This document shows, one piece after another, positions 1 through 9,011 of a DNA stretch of 63,760 nucleotides (the stretch's first letter is position 1; each line of letters begins with the position of its first letter). The notes under the pieces were generated by a model that was not told where the DNA came from, did no database searches, and saw nothing but the letters and a program-made list of their open reading frames with translations. Source of the DNA: Streptomyces hiroshimensis (GTDB lineage: Bacteria; Actinomycetota; Actinomycetes; Streptomycetales; Streptomycetaceae). The position numbers and the translations under genes are program-made. The stretch is taken from NCBI RefSeq assembly GCF_014650335.1, contig NZ_BMUT01000003.1, positions 40,783 to 104,542 of the forward strand, in the 5' to 3' direction.

Positions 1-743
1 CCAACGGCACCGACGACACGGCTCGCATCAACACCGGCATCAACGCCGGTATCGACGGTCGCAGCAAGGCGAGTTTCGGGGAAAAGGCCAAGTCGCTCCC
101 TCTCGCCGGGAAACGGGCCGTCCTGCTGGTGAGCGTCGGCCAGCGCTATCACGAGGGCGACAAACTCCGGGCCACCGTGGAACTCGTCCAACGCGGCGGG
201 TTTCAGCAGGTGACCATCGCCGTGGCTGATACTCTGCAGCGCACCAACTATCTCGGGATTTCCCGGCAGGACGCTTACGACCGCGCACTCAAGGCGGGAG
301 ACGAGTGGCTGCAGCGCAACGAGAAAACACTCGCCCGGCTCGCCGCGATCAGCGATGTCCTTCGCTGGGACGAGGCGCTGCGCGACCCGGTCTACCCACA
401 GTTCCGCCGACGCGTCGAGGACGCCTACGAGCACGACCTGCGCTACCGGCAGGCCCTGCTCCGTACCGTCGGAAAGTTCCTCGATCGCCTCACGGCTCGC
501 GACCCGGAAGCGGATATCGCCGTGGCGTCCCGGAATTGTCTGGGCTACCTCATCGAGGAATGCCCCGTCATCATGCCGACCTGGGCACACCGCGGATACG
601 ACTATGTGATTTATCCGCAGCCCATGACGGTGGCCATGGCGGAGACCCGACGGCTTTTCGTCGAGGACGCATACCCCGGCAAGGCGGAGTGGCTTCCCTT
701 GAAGTTCAAGAAACGAGCCATGACCGCCCCGCACGTCATCTAG
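1..743 (+). CDS. Cyclodipeptide synthase (CDPS), XYP subfamily, 5' end outside window
   Basis: This enzyme family takes two aminoacyl-tRNAs and joins their amino acids into a cyclic dipeptide (2,5-diketopiperazine). The frame is open from base 3 with no usable start codon, so the gene begins before the window; 246 codons are visible. The family marks are present: the nucleophile serine that is aminoacylated is encoded at 132-134 in LLVSVGQ, the Tyr-x3-Glu pair of the P1 pocket is in GYLIEECP (546-560), and YP follows in VIYPQPM (612-617). Gln at the position where the NYH group has Asn, with Tyr-Pro at the second signature, puts it in the XYP group. The MFS gene 77 bases downstream is the likely exporter. 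Which amino acids it uses cannot be read from sequence. Confidence 0.88.
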   Translation, partial: NGTDDTARINTGINAGIDGRSKASFGEKAKSLPLAGKRAVLLVSVGQRYHEGDKLRATVELVQRGGFQQVTIAVADTLQRTNYLGISRQDAYDRALKAGDEWLQRNEKTLARLAAISDVLRWDEALRDPVYPQFRRRVEDAYEHDLRYRQALLRTVGKFLDRLTARDPEADIAVASRNCLGYLIEECPVIMPTWAHRGYDYVIYPQPMTVAMAETRRLFVEDAYPGKAEWLPLKFKKRAMTAPHVI

Positions 744-747
744 ACCG

Positions 748-791
748 CATCCAGACCGAATCCAGATCCCGTCCAGCCCCCATCCAGACCG
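748..791. repeat. Four 11-bp tandem units
   Basis: Four degenerate 11-base units (CATCCAGACCG and variants; first and last copies identical) fill the gap between the CDPS stop and the transporter ribosome binding site. No hairpin is evident. One of many unrelated short repeats found at gene edges in this window. Confidence 0.8.
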
Positions 792-820
792 CCCTTGACC
801 CGGTGTAGGGGAACATCACC

Positions 821-2374
821 GTGACAGCATCGACCGACCGCAAGTGGTGGGCATTCGCCGGTGTCAGCCTCATCAGCTTCCTCGGCTGCATCGACCTCAC
901 CATCGTCAATACTGCCGCCCCACAGATCCAGGCCGATCTCGGCGCCTCCGTGACCGACCTCCAGCTCATCGTCAACATGTTCATCGTCGCCTTGTCGATG
1001 TTCATGGTGACGATGGGGCGGCTGGCTGACATCTACGGCCGGCGTCGCGTCCTCTACACCGGAACCGTCGTCTTCGCCCTGGCCTCCCTCGGCGCCGGAC
1101 TCGCCCCGGGCACCGGCTGGCTCATCGCCTTCCGGTTCCTCCAAGGCGCCGCGGGAGCCGTTCTCTACACCTCCACGGGCGCCATCGTCCAGAACGCCTT
1201 TCCCCGGTCGCAGCGCGGCCGTGCCATCGGCGCCCTCTACGGCGTCAACGGCCTGGGCCTGGCCGTCGGCCCGCTGCTCGGCGGAGTCATCGTCTCCTCC
1301 GTGGGCTGGCACTGGGTGTTCTGGCTGAACGTCCCCCTCATCGCCGTCGCCCTGACCTTGTGCTCCTTCAGCGTCAAGGAGTCCCGCGACCAGGGCGCCC
1401 CCGGTCTGGACTGGCCCGGGCTCGTGCTCATCAGCCTGGGCATCCCTGCCGTGGTCCTGGCCTTCACTCTCGGCGACCACTGGGGCTGGTCCAGCGCCCG
1501 CACCCTCGGCCTGCTGGCCTTCGCGACGGCCTGTCTCGTCGCCTTCTACGCCGTCGAACGCCGTGCGGCCGACCCCATCATCGCCTTCCGTCTCTTCCGC
1601 CACCGCGCCTTCCTCGGCGCCATCGTCTCCGACTTCGCCCTGGCCTGCTTCTACGCCACCGTGCTGTTCTTGCTGCCCCTCTACCTCAGCGACGTACGGG
1701 ACTACGGCGGTTACGCCACGGGTGCGCTGCTCCTGCCGTGCACCGCCGTCATGGCGGTGCTCTCCCCCGGCGTCGGCCGGCTCACCGACCGCTACGGACC
1801 CAGGAAGCTCCTGGCCGTCGGCTTCGCCGCGTTCACGGTCTCGGCCCTGCTGCTCGCGCGGATCGCCCCTGACACCTCCATCGGATACCTCGCCCTCGCG
1901 CTGGTGGCCATGGGCCTCGGCTGGGCGTTCATTCTCGGTCCCGCCACCGTCTCCGCGCTGTCCTCCGTGCCCGAGCGGCAGGCGGGGCTCGCCGTCGGAT
2001 CCTCCTGGACCTTCCACAACCTCGGCGGAGCCATCGGACTGGCGGCTGCCATCAACCTCTACCGCCTTCAGAGCGAACACACGCTGACCACCGCACTCGC
2101 CGAACGCCACGCACCCACCGGCCCCTGGACGCAGTCCGTGGTCGGCGACCCGGAGCACGCCACGGCGCTGCTCCGGCAGCACACCTCCCTCAGCGGCCCG
2201 GAGATCGGCGAGGTCTACGGCCAGGTCTTCTCCCACGGCATGCAGTCCGCGATGTGGATGGTGGCCGGCACCTCACTGGCCGCCCTCGCCGTCCTCGGTC
2301 TCCTCGGCCTGTCGGCACGCCGCTCCACGGCCGCCGCCTGCGAGGTGACGGTCGACAACGAACTCGCCCGGTAA
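821..2374 (+). CDS. MFS drug/metabolite exporter, DHA2 (14-TM) family
   Basis: A 517-residue integral membrane protein of the major facilitator superfamily, proton-coupled exporter type (EmrB/QacA group). The GTG start is supported by GGGGA at 808-812, eight bases upstream. The N-terminal half shows MFS motif A (GRLADIYGRRR, about residues 67-77) after helix 2 and the export-type motif with GPLLGG near residue 150; about 14 hydrophobic segments are visible, the usual number for DHA2 proteins. It lies 77 bases after the cyclodipeptide synthase gene in the same direction, so co-transcription is likely, and export of the cyclodipeptide or a tailored product is the simplest role. The substrate is inferred from position only. 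Confidence 0.9.
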   Translation: MTASTDRKWWAFAGVSLISFLGCIDLTIVNTAAPQIQADLGASVTDLQLIVNMFIVALSMFMVTMGRLADIYGRRRVLYTGTVVFALASLGAGLAPGTGWLIAFRFLQGAAGAVLYTSTGAIVQNAFPRSQRGRAIGALYGVNGLGLAVGPLLGGVIVSSVGWHWVFWLNVPLIAVALTLCSFSVKESRDQGAPGLDWPGLVLISLGIPAVVLAFTLGDHWGWSSARTLGLLAFATACLVAFYAVERRAADPIIAFRLFRHRAFLGAIVSDFALACFYATVLFLLPLYLSDVRDYGGYATGALLLPCTAVMAVLSPGVGRLTDRYGPRKLLAVGFAAFTVSALLLARIAPDTSIGYLALALVAMGLGWAFILGPATVSALSSVPERQAGLAVGSSWTFHNLGGAIGLAAAINLYRLQSEHTLTTALAERHAPTGPWTQSVVGDPEHATALLRQHTSLSGPEIGEVYGQVFSHGMQSAMWMVAGTSLAALAVLGLLGLSARRSTAAACEVTVDNELAR

Positions 2375-2396
2375 GCCGCCGCCGGGCGCCCCCGGC

Positions 2397-3014
2397 CTAC
2401 CGGCGAACGTCTGCGCGCGCTTCCCGCCACATCGACCAGAGTGTCGGGCCGCCTCCGGGTACGTGGATCTCGCCGCGCACGGTGAACCCGAATCGCTCGT
2501 AGAAGCCGATGTTGGCTTGCTTCGACGATTCGAGGTGGGCCGGCAGTCCGGCTGCGTCCGCCTTGGCCAGGCCCGAAAGCAGCAGGGCGGCGCCGTGGCC
2601 GCTGCCCTGGGCCGCCGGGTCGGCGCCGAGCACCGCCAGGTACCAGTGGGGTTCCCGGGGAGTCGCCTCGCCGACCAGTTCCAGCATTTCCCCCAGCCGG
2701 GCCGCGTGCTCGCCCAGCAGCCCGTTGATGCGGGCCAGCGTCCCCTCGTCCGGGTGCTGCTCGGCCGTGCCGGGCGGTGTCCAGAAGGCCGCTGCCGCAT
2801 CGGTGCGTTCACAGTGCCCGAGCGGGCCGTACTTGTGCGTGAGCATGACGTCGAACCACTGGGCGAGACGGCCCTCACGACCGTCTTCGTCAGGGAACAG
2901 CCACAGCATCATCGGGTCGTCCCCGAAGGCGCGGGCCAGGGTGCGTGTGATCTCAGGAGCGTCGCCGCTCTCGATCGGCTTGGGCGTGTTCTTGGGGGTG
3001 TTCGTTGACTGCAT
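2397..3014 (-). CDS. GNAT family N-acetyltransferase
   Basis: A 205-residue protein with the acetyl-CoA-dependent N-acetyltransferase fold. The acetyl-CoA loop appears as AAQGSGHGAALL (motif A, Q-x-x-G-x-G), preceded by strand HWYLAVLGADP, and the C-terminal motif B is SSKQANIGFYERFGF. I chose the ATG at 3014 because homologous GNATs begin shortly before the first helix (DAPEITRTLARAF); the frame stays open further upstream and an ATG at 3050 is also possible. The ribosome binding site is weak at either. The acceptor substrate is unknown. Convergent with the transporter gene, 22 bases between stops, and divergent from the M1 peptidase. Confidence 0.85.
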   Translation of the reverse strand: MQSTNTPKNTPKPIESGDAPEITRTLARAFGDDPMMLWLFPDEDGREGRLAQWFDVMLTHKYGPLGHCERTDAAAAFWTPPGTAEQHPDEGTLARINGLLGEHAARLGEMLELVGEATPREPHWYLAVLGADPAAQGSGHGAALLLSGLAKADAAGLPAHLESSKQANIGFYERFGFTVRGEIHVPGGGPTLWSMWREARADVRR

Positions 3015-3369
3015 GCCGACAACGTAGGTTCCGAGATCTTTCCAGCGCATCGGTCGTTCTACCGATAGTCCGGGTTCCGCCGAGAGTCCATGCCCCCGGG
3101 GCGACAGTCCAGGCCCCCGGGGCGCTGGCCGCTCGACAGCACAATCGGTGCGACGAGACCCCGCAAGGGCGCCGTAGCACGGGGTTTCCCTGCCCGAGGC
3201 CGAGGAGGAAACAGGAAACCTCTCGACCTCGGGGACCCGTTCCTGTGTAGTGATGGCCAGGGCCCGCAGCAGTGCCCGACCAACAGGTCCAACCGACGTT
3301 GCCGCTGCCTCGCCCTTTCCCATTGTGCCGAGCACTGCCTTACTCATTGCATCAGGGGAAGTGATTCGA
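3015..3369. other. Divergent intergenic region with repeats
   Basis: A 355-base gene-free stretch between the GNAT and M1 peptidase genes. Near the GNAT side is an inverted repeat ATCGGT-CGTTCT-ACCGAT (3049-3066). At 3085-3103 and 3106-3124 a 19-base sequence, AGTCCA-N-GCCCCCGGGGCG, occurs twice with a 21-base period; each copy carries its own small palindrome (CCCCGGGG). These are plausible regulator sites. No protein in any frame here looks real. Confidence 0.6.
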
Positions 3370-4899
3370 TTGCGCCACCGATCCACCGTCGTGGGCGGCG
3401 CTCTTGCCGCCTGCCTCCTCCTCACCGTTCCGGCCTCGGCCGCGACGCCCACGCCCGGATCCGCCGGGATAGGGGACCCGTACCTTCCTGATTCCGGGAA
3501 CGGAGGTTACGACGTCTCTCACTACGACCTGCGTCTGCAGTACCGGCCAAGGACCGATCGGCTGGACGGCACGGCGACGCTCCTTGCCACCGCCACCCAG
3601 GATCTGAGCCGCTTCGACCTGGACTTCGTCCTCGACGTCCAGGAAGTCCTGGTCGACGGCAAGAGAGCCGCCTTCGCCAAGGCCGGTGCACACGAGCTGC
3701 AGGTCACGCCACGTACCCCGCTGTCCAAGGGGCGCCCGTTCACCGTCGTGGTCCGCTACGGCGACGTCCCGTCGGAGAAGAAGGTCGACGGGCACTCCGC
3801 GTGGTCCCGTACACCGGACGGAGCCGTGGTCGCCGGGGAGCCCGCCGCGGCCGCCTGGTGGTTCCCCAGCAACGATCACCCCCGGGACAAGGCCACCTAC
3901 GACATCTCCGTCGCCGTACCGGAAGGCCTCCAGACCGTAAGCAACGGCATCCTCAGCTCCCGGTCCACCCAACGCGGCTGGACCCGCTACACCTGGCGCT
4001 CCACCAAGCCCCAGGCCACCTACCTCGCCACCCTGGCCGTCGGCAAGTTCGAGATCGCTCAAGGCACCACCTCCAACGGCCTGCCGGTCATCAACGCGTA
4101 CAGCAAAGACCTGGGTGACGGACTCGCACCGGCCAAGGCGAGCATCGAACGCACCGGCGAGGTCATCGACTGGGCGAGTACGCTCTTCGGCCCCTACCCT
4201 TTCGAGGCGGCCGGCGGCTACGTGCCGAACCTGCCCGGGCGCGGCGCACTGGAGACCCAGACACGGCCGGTGTACGCCTCCGGGACGTTCCAGAACGGTG
4301 CCTTCATGGAAGTCGTCGTGCACGAACTGGCGCACCAGTGGTTCGGTGACAGCGTCTCGGTGCGCAACTGGCGCGACACCTGGCTCAGCGAGGGCTTCGC
4401 CACGTACGCGGAGTGGCTGTGGTCGGAGAAGGAGGGCGAGGGGACGGCCCGGGAACTCGCCGACTACGCCTACGCCTCCCAGCCCGCCGACGACCCGTTC
4501 TGGAAGGTCCGGCCTGCGGACCCCGGCAAGGACAACCCGCTCCACAACGCGGTCTACCTGCGCGGGGCCATGGCACTCCAGGCCCTGCGCGAGAAGATCG
4601 GCGACAGCACCTTCTTCACCGTGCTCAAGGAGTGGCAGAAGCAGCGCCGCCACGGCAACGCCACCGTGGAGGACTTCACCCGCCTCGCCCAGGACGTCTC
4701 CGGCAAGTCGCTGCGCCGGCTCTTCGACACCTGGCTTTACACCCCCGGCAAACCGGCGCAGGGCCCGGGGGCGGCCGGCGGCAAAAACGGGATTGCCCAG
4801 GCGGCCCAGCCTGTTCAGCCGAAGTCCTGGAAGAATCTCGAGCGGGCTCGGCTCAGCCACCGGCACCGACCGGAGCTGACCGGAGCTGACCGGAGCTGA
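3370..4899 (+). CDS. Secreted M1 family metallopeptidase (aminopeptidase N-like)
   Basis: A 509-residue zinc peptidase of the gluzincin M1 family, predicted to be secreted. I place the start at TTG 3370: AGGGGAA at 3354-3360 lies nine bases upstream, whereas the in-frame GTG at 3361 abuts that site. It then begins MRHRSTVVGG and has a signal peptide ending near PASA-A. The N-terminal beta-domain is followed by the exopeptidase motif GALET (replacing GAMEN) and the zinc site HELAH, with the third ligand Glu in WLSEGFATY 18 residues later. The catalytic tyrosine is probably in NAVYLRGAM. The domain set is short, lacking the large C-terminal HEAT domain of PepN. Stop codon lies in a 10-bp tandem repeat. 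Confidence 0.9.
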   Translation: MRHRSTVVGGALAACLLLTVPASAATPTPGSAGIGDPYLPDSGNGGYDVSHYDLRLQYRPRTDRLDGTATLLATATQDLSRFDLDFVLDVQEVLVDGKRAAFAKAGAHELQVTPRTPLSKGRPFTVVVRYGDVPSEKKVDGHSAWSRTPDGAVVAGEPAAAAWWFPSNDHPRDKATYDISVAVPEGLQTVSNGILSSRSTQRGWTRYTWRSTKPQATYLATLAVGKFEIAQGTTSNGLPVINAYSKDLGDGLAPAKASIERTGEVIDWASTLFGPYPFEAAGGYVPNLPGRGALETQTRPVYASGTFQNGAFMEVVVHELAHQWFGDSVSVRNWRDTWLSEGFATYAEWLWSEKEGEGTARELADYAYASQPADDPFWKVRPADPGKDNPLHNAVYLRGAMALQALREKIGDSTFFTVLKEWQKQRRHGNATVEDFTRLAQDVSGKSLRRLFDTWLYTPGKPAQGPGAAGGKNGIAQAAQPVQPKSWKNLERARLSHRHRPELTGADRS

Positions 4900-4900
4900 C
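4871..4900. repeat. Three perfect 10-bp repeats giving stops in all three frames
   Basis: CGGAGCTGAC occurs three times head to tail. Each copy contains TGA (4877, 4887, 4897), and because 10 is not a multiple of 3 each TGA falls in a different frame. The M1 peptidase ends at the third. Confidence 0.95.
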
Positions 4901-4905
4901 CGGCA

Positions 4906-4920
4906 CACAGGTCACCTGTG
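4906..4920. promoter_or_regulatory. Palindrome, possible operator of the HTH-STAND gene
   Basis: CACAGGT-C-ACCTGTG is a perfect 7-base inverted repeat around one central base, 150 bases before the start of the large HTH-containing protein. The size and symmetry fit an Xre-type or other dimeric regulator site. Function is inferred. Confidence 0.4.
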
Positions 4921-5070
4921 GTGAGGGAATCGTTGCGCTACGGCACCACGCGCTGAAAAGATCTTCCTTGGTATTGCAGCCGCATCCGGTGGGGGCCTGG
5001 GCACGCTTGAGCCGGGAAGCCCTCGATGGGCGAGCCCCCGCTGGGACGTGCCAGGAGGGGGTGATCGGCG

Positions 5071-8000
5071 ATGGACGGGAAAGGCCAGGCTTCCGGCAGG
5101 GATCAGGCCGGGGCGTCGGGCCCGGCTGCGCCACAGGCCGGGGAGCTGTTGCGACGGCTGAGGCGTGAACGGGGCATGACGCTGGACGGGCTGGCTCGCC
5201 AGGCGTTCTACAGCAAGGGCTATCTGAGCAAGGTCGAGAACGGTGAGAAGCCGTTGACGCTGGAGCTGGCCCGTGTCTGCGACCGGGTGCTGACGGCGGG
5301 CGGGGTGCTGGAACAACTGGTCCGGAGACCGGCCGGAGGAAGACGCAAGGCACAGACCGAGGACGTCTGCCCGTATCGGGGGCTGGCTCCGTTCGGCACC
5401 GGGGATGCCCGGTGGTACTTCGGACGCGACGAAGCCGTCGCCGACGTGGTCTCTCAGCTGACCGAACGGCTCCGCATACCGGGGACGTTGCTGCTCATGG
5501 CCCCGTCCGGAGCGGGGAAGTCCTCGTTGCTCAGGGCAGGGCTGCCGCCTGCCCTGGCACGCGGGGTCCTACCCGCCTCCGGCTCGCAGGCCTGGCCTGT
5601 CGTGCTGTTCACGCCGGGCGAGCACCCTCTTGAGGAGCTCCTCGACCGCATAGCGGTGGCGACCGGAGCATCCCGCGGGCTGTTGGGCAAGGCCTTGGAG
5701 GAAGGAGGGGGCGCTCTGGCCGCCACCGTGCGCGCCGCGCTGGACAGCCTTCAGCAGGCTGCGGATTCGGGCGCCGGCACGGGACAGGCGTCGCAGGACT
5801 CGGTCGCACCCGGCTGCGCTCGTAAGGCCGCTTCCCTTGTCGTCGTGGTGGACCAGTTCGAAGAAACCTTCATGCTCTGCCCTGACGAGAAGGAGCAAAC
5901 GGCGTTCATAGAGGCGCTGGGGGCTCTGGCGGAAGGACGGAGCGAGGAGAGCGAAGAGAGAGACGGCATTTCTCCGGCCCTTGTCGTCCTCGGGGTCCGC
6001 GCCGACTTCTATGACCGCTGCCTGGCCTTCCCCGGACTGGCCGCGTCGCTGCGGCGAGGCCACGTCACGCTGGGGCCGATGGACGACGCCCAGTTGCGTA
6101 CGGCCATCACCGGACCGGCGCACGCCGCCGGCTTGGAGGTGGAATCGGGGCTGGTCGAAATCCTGCTCCGTGACATCGGCCTCACGCCGGGTGATGCGAA
6201 GCATTCCGGCGCGAACGTGAACAGGGCCAAAGCGCTTCCCCTGCTCTCCCACGCACTGCTCAGCACCTGGCAGCACCGCAAGGACACCACGCTGACCGTT
6301 GACGGCTACCAGCTGACCGGCGGCATCTCAGGCGCAGTGGCCGCCACGGCCGAGCGCGCCTACGCCTCTCTCCCCGCTCGCCGACAGGAGATCGCCCGGC
6401 AGGTCCTGCTTCAGCTGATCCAAGTCGGAGAAGACAGAGAGACCAGCCGGCCCAGGCGACGAACCGAACTGCTGGAGGCCGGTGAGGACGTCATCGAAAC
6501 GTTCACCCGGGCCCGCCTGTTGACGGTGGACACCGATCACGTTGAGGTGGCCCATGAAATCCTGCTGCACGTCTGGCCCCGCCTGCGCCAATGGATCGAT
6601 GACGACCGCACCAGTCTGCGCATCCGCCAAACCCTCGCGGACGCGGCCACCGCTTGGCAGAACGAGGACCGCGACACCGGCCTGCTCTACCGCGGCACCC
6701 GCCTCGCCGCAGCCCTCGAAGCCGCCGCGATCCCCAACGGTACGGCTCTCCTGACACCTGCGGCGCGGACCTTCCTCGAGGCAAGCGCCGGTCTCGAGGC
6801 GTCCGAGAAACTGACGGAGCGCCGACGTCTGCGTCGCCTGCGCATCCTCACCTCCGGCCTGGCAACCCTGCTCGTTCTCTCGCTCGTGGCCGGTGCCCTC
6901 GCCTTTCAGCAGAACCGGGAAGCGGACGCCCAACGCCGCATCGCGGTGTCCCGGGAACTTGCCGCCCGGGCCGACGGCATGCTGCGAGACCGGCCGGAGG
7001 CCGCCATGCTCCTCGCCCTCGGCGCCTACCGCCGCTCCCCCACTGCCGAGGCCCGCAGCAGTCTGCTCAGCGCTTACGCCCAGTTCCCCGGCAACCAGCT
7101 CACCGGGCACACGGACGACGTCTACGGGGTGGCATTCAGCCCCGACGGCCGCACGGTGGCCACAGCCGGTAATGACCACTCGGCCAAACTCTGGGACCGG
7201 GCCTCGCAGCGTCTCATCGCGACGCTCGCCGGGCACACCGATCAGGTCGTCACCGTGGCCTTCTCGCCGGATGGCCGTATCCTCGCCACGGCCGGCAGGG
7301 ACCGGACGGCGAAGCTGTGGGATACGAGCGATCACCGTCTCATCGCCACGCTCACGGGCCATACCAGGGGTGTCAGCGGAGTGGCGTTCAGTCCTGACGG
7401 ACGCGCCCTGGCAACGGCCGGCGACGACGGCACCGTTCGCCTGTGGGATGTCACCGGACAGCGGCCAACAGCCGTCCTTGCCGGCGGAAACAGCAAGGCT
7501 TGGCGGGTCGCGTTCTCACCCGACGGCCACACGCTGGCAGCCACCTACCACGACAAGGTCGCCAGGTTGTGGGACACGGCTTCACATCGGGAAGTCGCAA
7601 CCCTCACCGGACACACCGACACCGTGACGGGTGTCGCGTTCTCCCCCGACGGGCACACACTGGCCACAGCAAGCGCCGACGCGACGGTGCGTCTGTGGGA
7701 TGCGCGAACACATCGTGTCCTCACCACCCTGACCGGGCACAAGCAGTCCGTCATGTCGGTGGCTTTCTCCTCTGACAGCCGTACCCTCGCCACTGCCAGT
7801 TACGACGGCACCACACGGCTCTGGGACACCGCCACGCACCGCACCACCGGCACGCTGGCAGAAACAGACACGCCTCGACCGGGGTTCCCGGTGAGTGTGG
7901 CTTTCAGCCCGGACAACAAGTATCTGGTGACAGGGACAGTATGGGGAGCGGGTGGCAATGGCAACGCTCCAAGCCCTCAGTTGTGGGACGCCTCAACCCA

Positions 8001-8973
8001 GCGGAAGGCCGGATCTTTCACGGGCACCGACAACGCCGTCACGGCCGTGGCTCTTTCCCCCGACCGGCGCACCCTGGCCGCCGGCGACTCCGGCGGAATG
8101 GTCACGCTGTGGAACACCGCCGCCAGAAGCCCGTTTGCCGCCCTCACCGGACACACCGAAGCCATCACCAGCCTGGCGTTCTCACCCGATGGCCGCACCC
8201 TCGCCAGCACCAGCAGCGACCGCAGCGCGCGGTTGTGGGACATGAGCACGCACAAGGAGATCGCCGCCCTCACCGGACACACCTCAAAGATCCTCACCGC
8301 AGCCTTCAGCCCCGACGGCCGGACCCTGGCCACCGCCGGCAGCGACCGCACCACGCGCCTATGGGACACACGCACACACCGTGCCATCGCCGTCCTCGGC
8401 AAGGAACCCGACGCCGTCTCCGGCCTGTCCTTCTCCCCCGACGGACACACCCTCGCGACCGGCAACTACGACGCGACCGCCCGCCTCTGGGACACCCGCT
8501 CCCACAAACTCATCACCACCCTGCCCCACACCGGCCAGACGTGCAGCATCGTCTCCCTCGCCTTCAGCCCCGACGGCCGCACACTCGCCGCCACCAGCTG
8601 CGACGCCGTGCTGTGGAACGCAGAAACCCACAAGTACGTCACCAGTCTCTCCGGTCACACAGCAGCCCCGAAGCAACTGGCCTACTCTCCGGACGGGCGC
8701 ACCTTGGCCACAGCCGGTTTGGACCGCACCATCCGCCTATGGGACACGAGGGACCGGCATGCAGTGGCCACCCTGACCGGACCGGGCGCCTTCATATCCG
8801 CCCTGGCCTTTTCCCCCGCAGGCGACTTCCTTGCCACCGCAAACACAGACCCCACCATTCGGCTATGGGAACTCAACCCGGAGGTCGTCGCTGATCGCGT
8901 CTGCGACCTCAGCCGAAGCCACCGCTGGCATCAGGCCATCGCCGACCTCCCTGCCGATACGCCCTGCCCCTGA
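5071..8973 (+). CDS. HTH (Xre) - nSTAND ATPase - TM helix - 14 WD40 repeat protein
   Basis: A 1300-residue signalling protein. ATG 5071 has AGGAGGGG ten bases upstream. Domains in order: Xre-type helix-turn-helix (about 27-80, with LDGLARQAFYSKGYLSKVENG); the nSTAND1 entry motif CPYRGLAPF and FGRDEAV (about 98-125); Walker A APSGAGKSS near 143-151; Walker B LVVVVDQFEE near 257-266; a winged-helix-like stretch; one membrane helix (about 592-612, preceded by an Arg-rich run); an alpha-helical linker; then 14 WD40 repeats (about 674-1285), enough for two seven-bladed propellers. STAND proteins are nucleotide switches held off by their sensor until a signal arrives. By the positive-inside rule the HTH and ATPase are cytoplasmic and the propellers would be outside. 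Monocistronic. Signal and DNA target are unknown. Confidence 0.92.
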   Translation: MDGKGQASGRDQAGASGPAAPQAGELLRRLRRERGMTLDGLARQAFYSKGYLSKVENGEKPLTLELARVCDRVLTAGGVLEQLVRRPAGGRRKAQTEDVCPYRGLAPFGTGDARWYFGRDEAVADVVSQLTERLRIPGTLLLMAPSGAGKSSLLRAGLPPALARGVLPASGSQAWPVVLFTPGEHPLEELLDRIAVATGASRGLLGKALEEGGGALAATVRAALDSLQQAADSGAGTGQASQDSVAPGCARKAASLVVVVDQFEETFMLCPDEKEQTAFIEALGALAEGRSEESEERDGISPALVVLGVRADFYDRCLAFPGLAASLRRGHVTLGPMDDAQLRTAITGPAHAAGLEVESGLVEILLRDIGLTPGDAKHSGANVNRAKALPLLSHALLSTWQHRKDTTLTVDGYQLTGGISGAVAATAERAYASLPARRQEIARQVLLQLIQVGEDRETSRPRRRTELLEAGEDVIETFTRARLLTVDTDHVEVAHEILLHVWPRLRQWIDDDRTSLRIRQTLADAATAWQNEDRDTGLLYRGTRLAAALEAAAIPNGTALLTPAARTFLEASAGLEASEKLTERRRLRRLRILTSGLATLLVLSLVAGALAFQQNREADAQRRIAVSRELAARADGMLRDRPEAAMLLALGAYRRSPTAEARSSLLSAYAQFPGNQLTGHTDDVYGVAFSPDGRTVATAGNDHSAKLWDRASQRLIATLAGHTDQVVTVAFSPDGRILATAGRDRTAKLWDTSDHRLIATLTGHTRGVSGVAFSPDGRALATAGDDGTVRLWDVTGQRPTAVLAGGNSKAWRVAFSPDGHTLAATYHDKVARLWDTASHREVATLTGHTDTVTGVAFSPDGHTLATASADATVRLWDARTHRVLTTLTGHKQSVMSVAFSSDSRTLATASYDGTTRLWDTATHRTTGTLAETDTPRPGFPVSVAFSPDNKYLVTGTVWGAGGNGNAPSPQLWDASTQRKAGSFTGTDNAVTAVALSPDRRTLAAGDSGGMVTLWNTAARSPFAALTGHTEAITSLAFSPDGRTLASTSSDRSARLWDMSTHKEIAALTGHTSKILTAAFSPDGRTLATAGSDRTTRLWDTRTHRAIAVLGKEPDAVSGLSFSPDGHTLATGNYDATARLWDTRSHKLITTLPHTGQTCSIVSLAFSPDGRTLAATSCDAVLWNAETHKYVTSLSGHTAAPKQLAYSPDGRTLATAGLDRTIRLWDTRDRHAVATLTGPGAFISALAFSPAGDFLATANTDPTIRLWELNPEVVADRVCDLSRSHRWHQAIADLPADTPCP

Positions 8974-9011
8974 GCCTTGTGGCCCACGCTCCACGGCCAG
9001 GGCTGCTGCCA

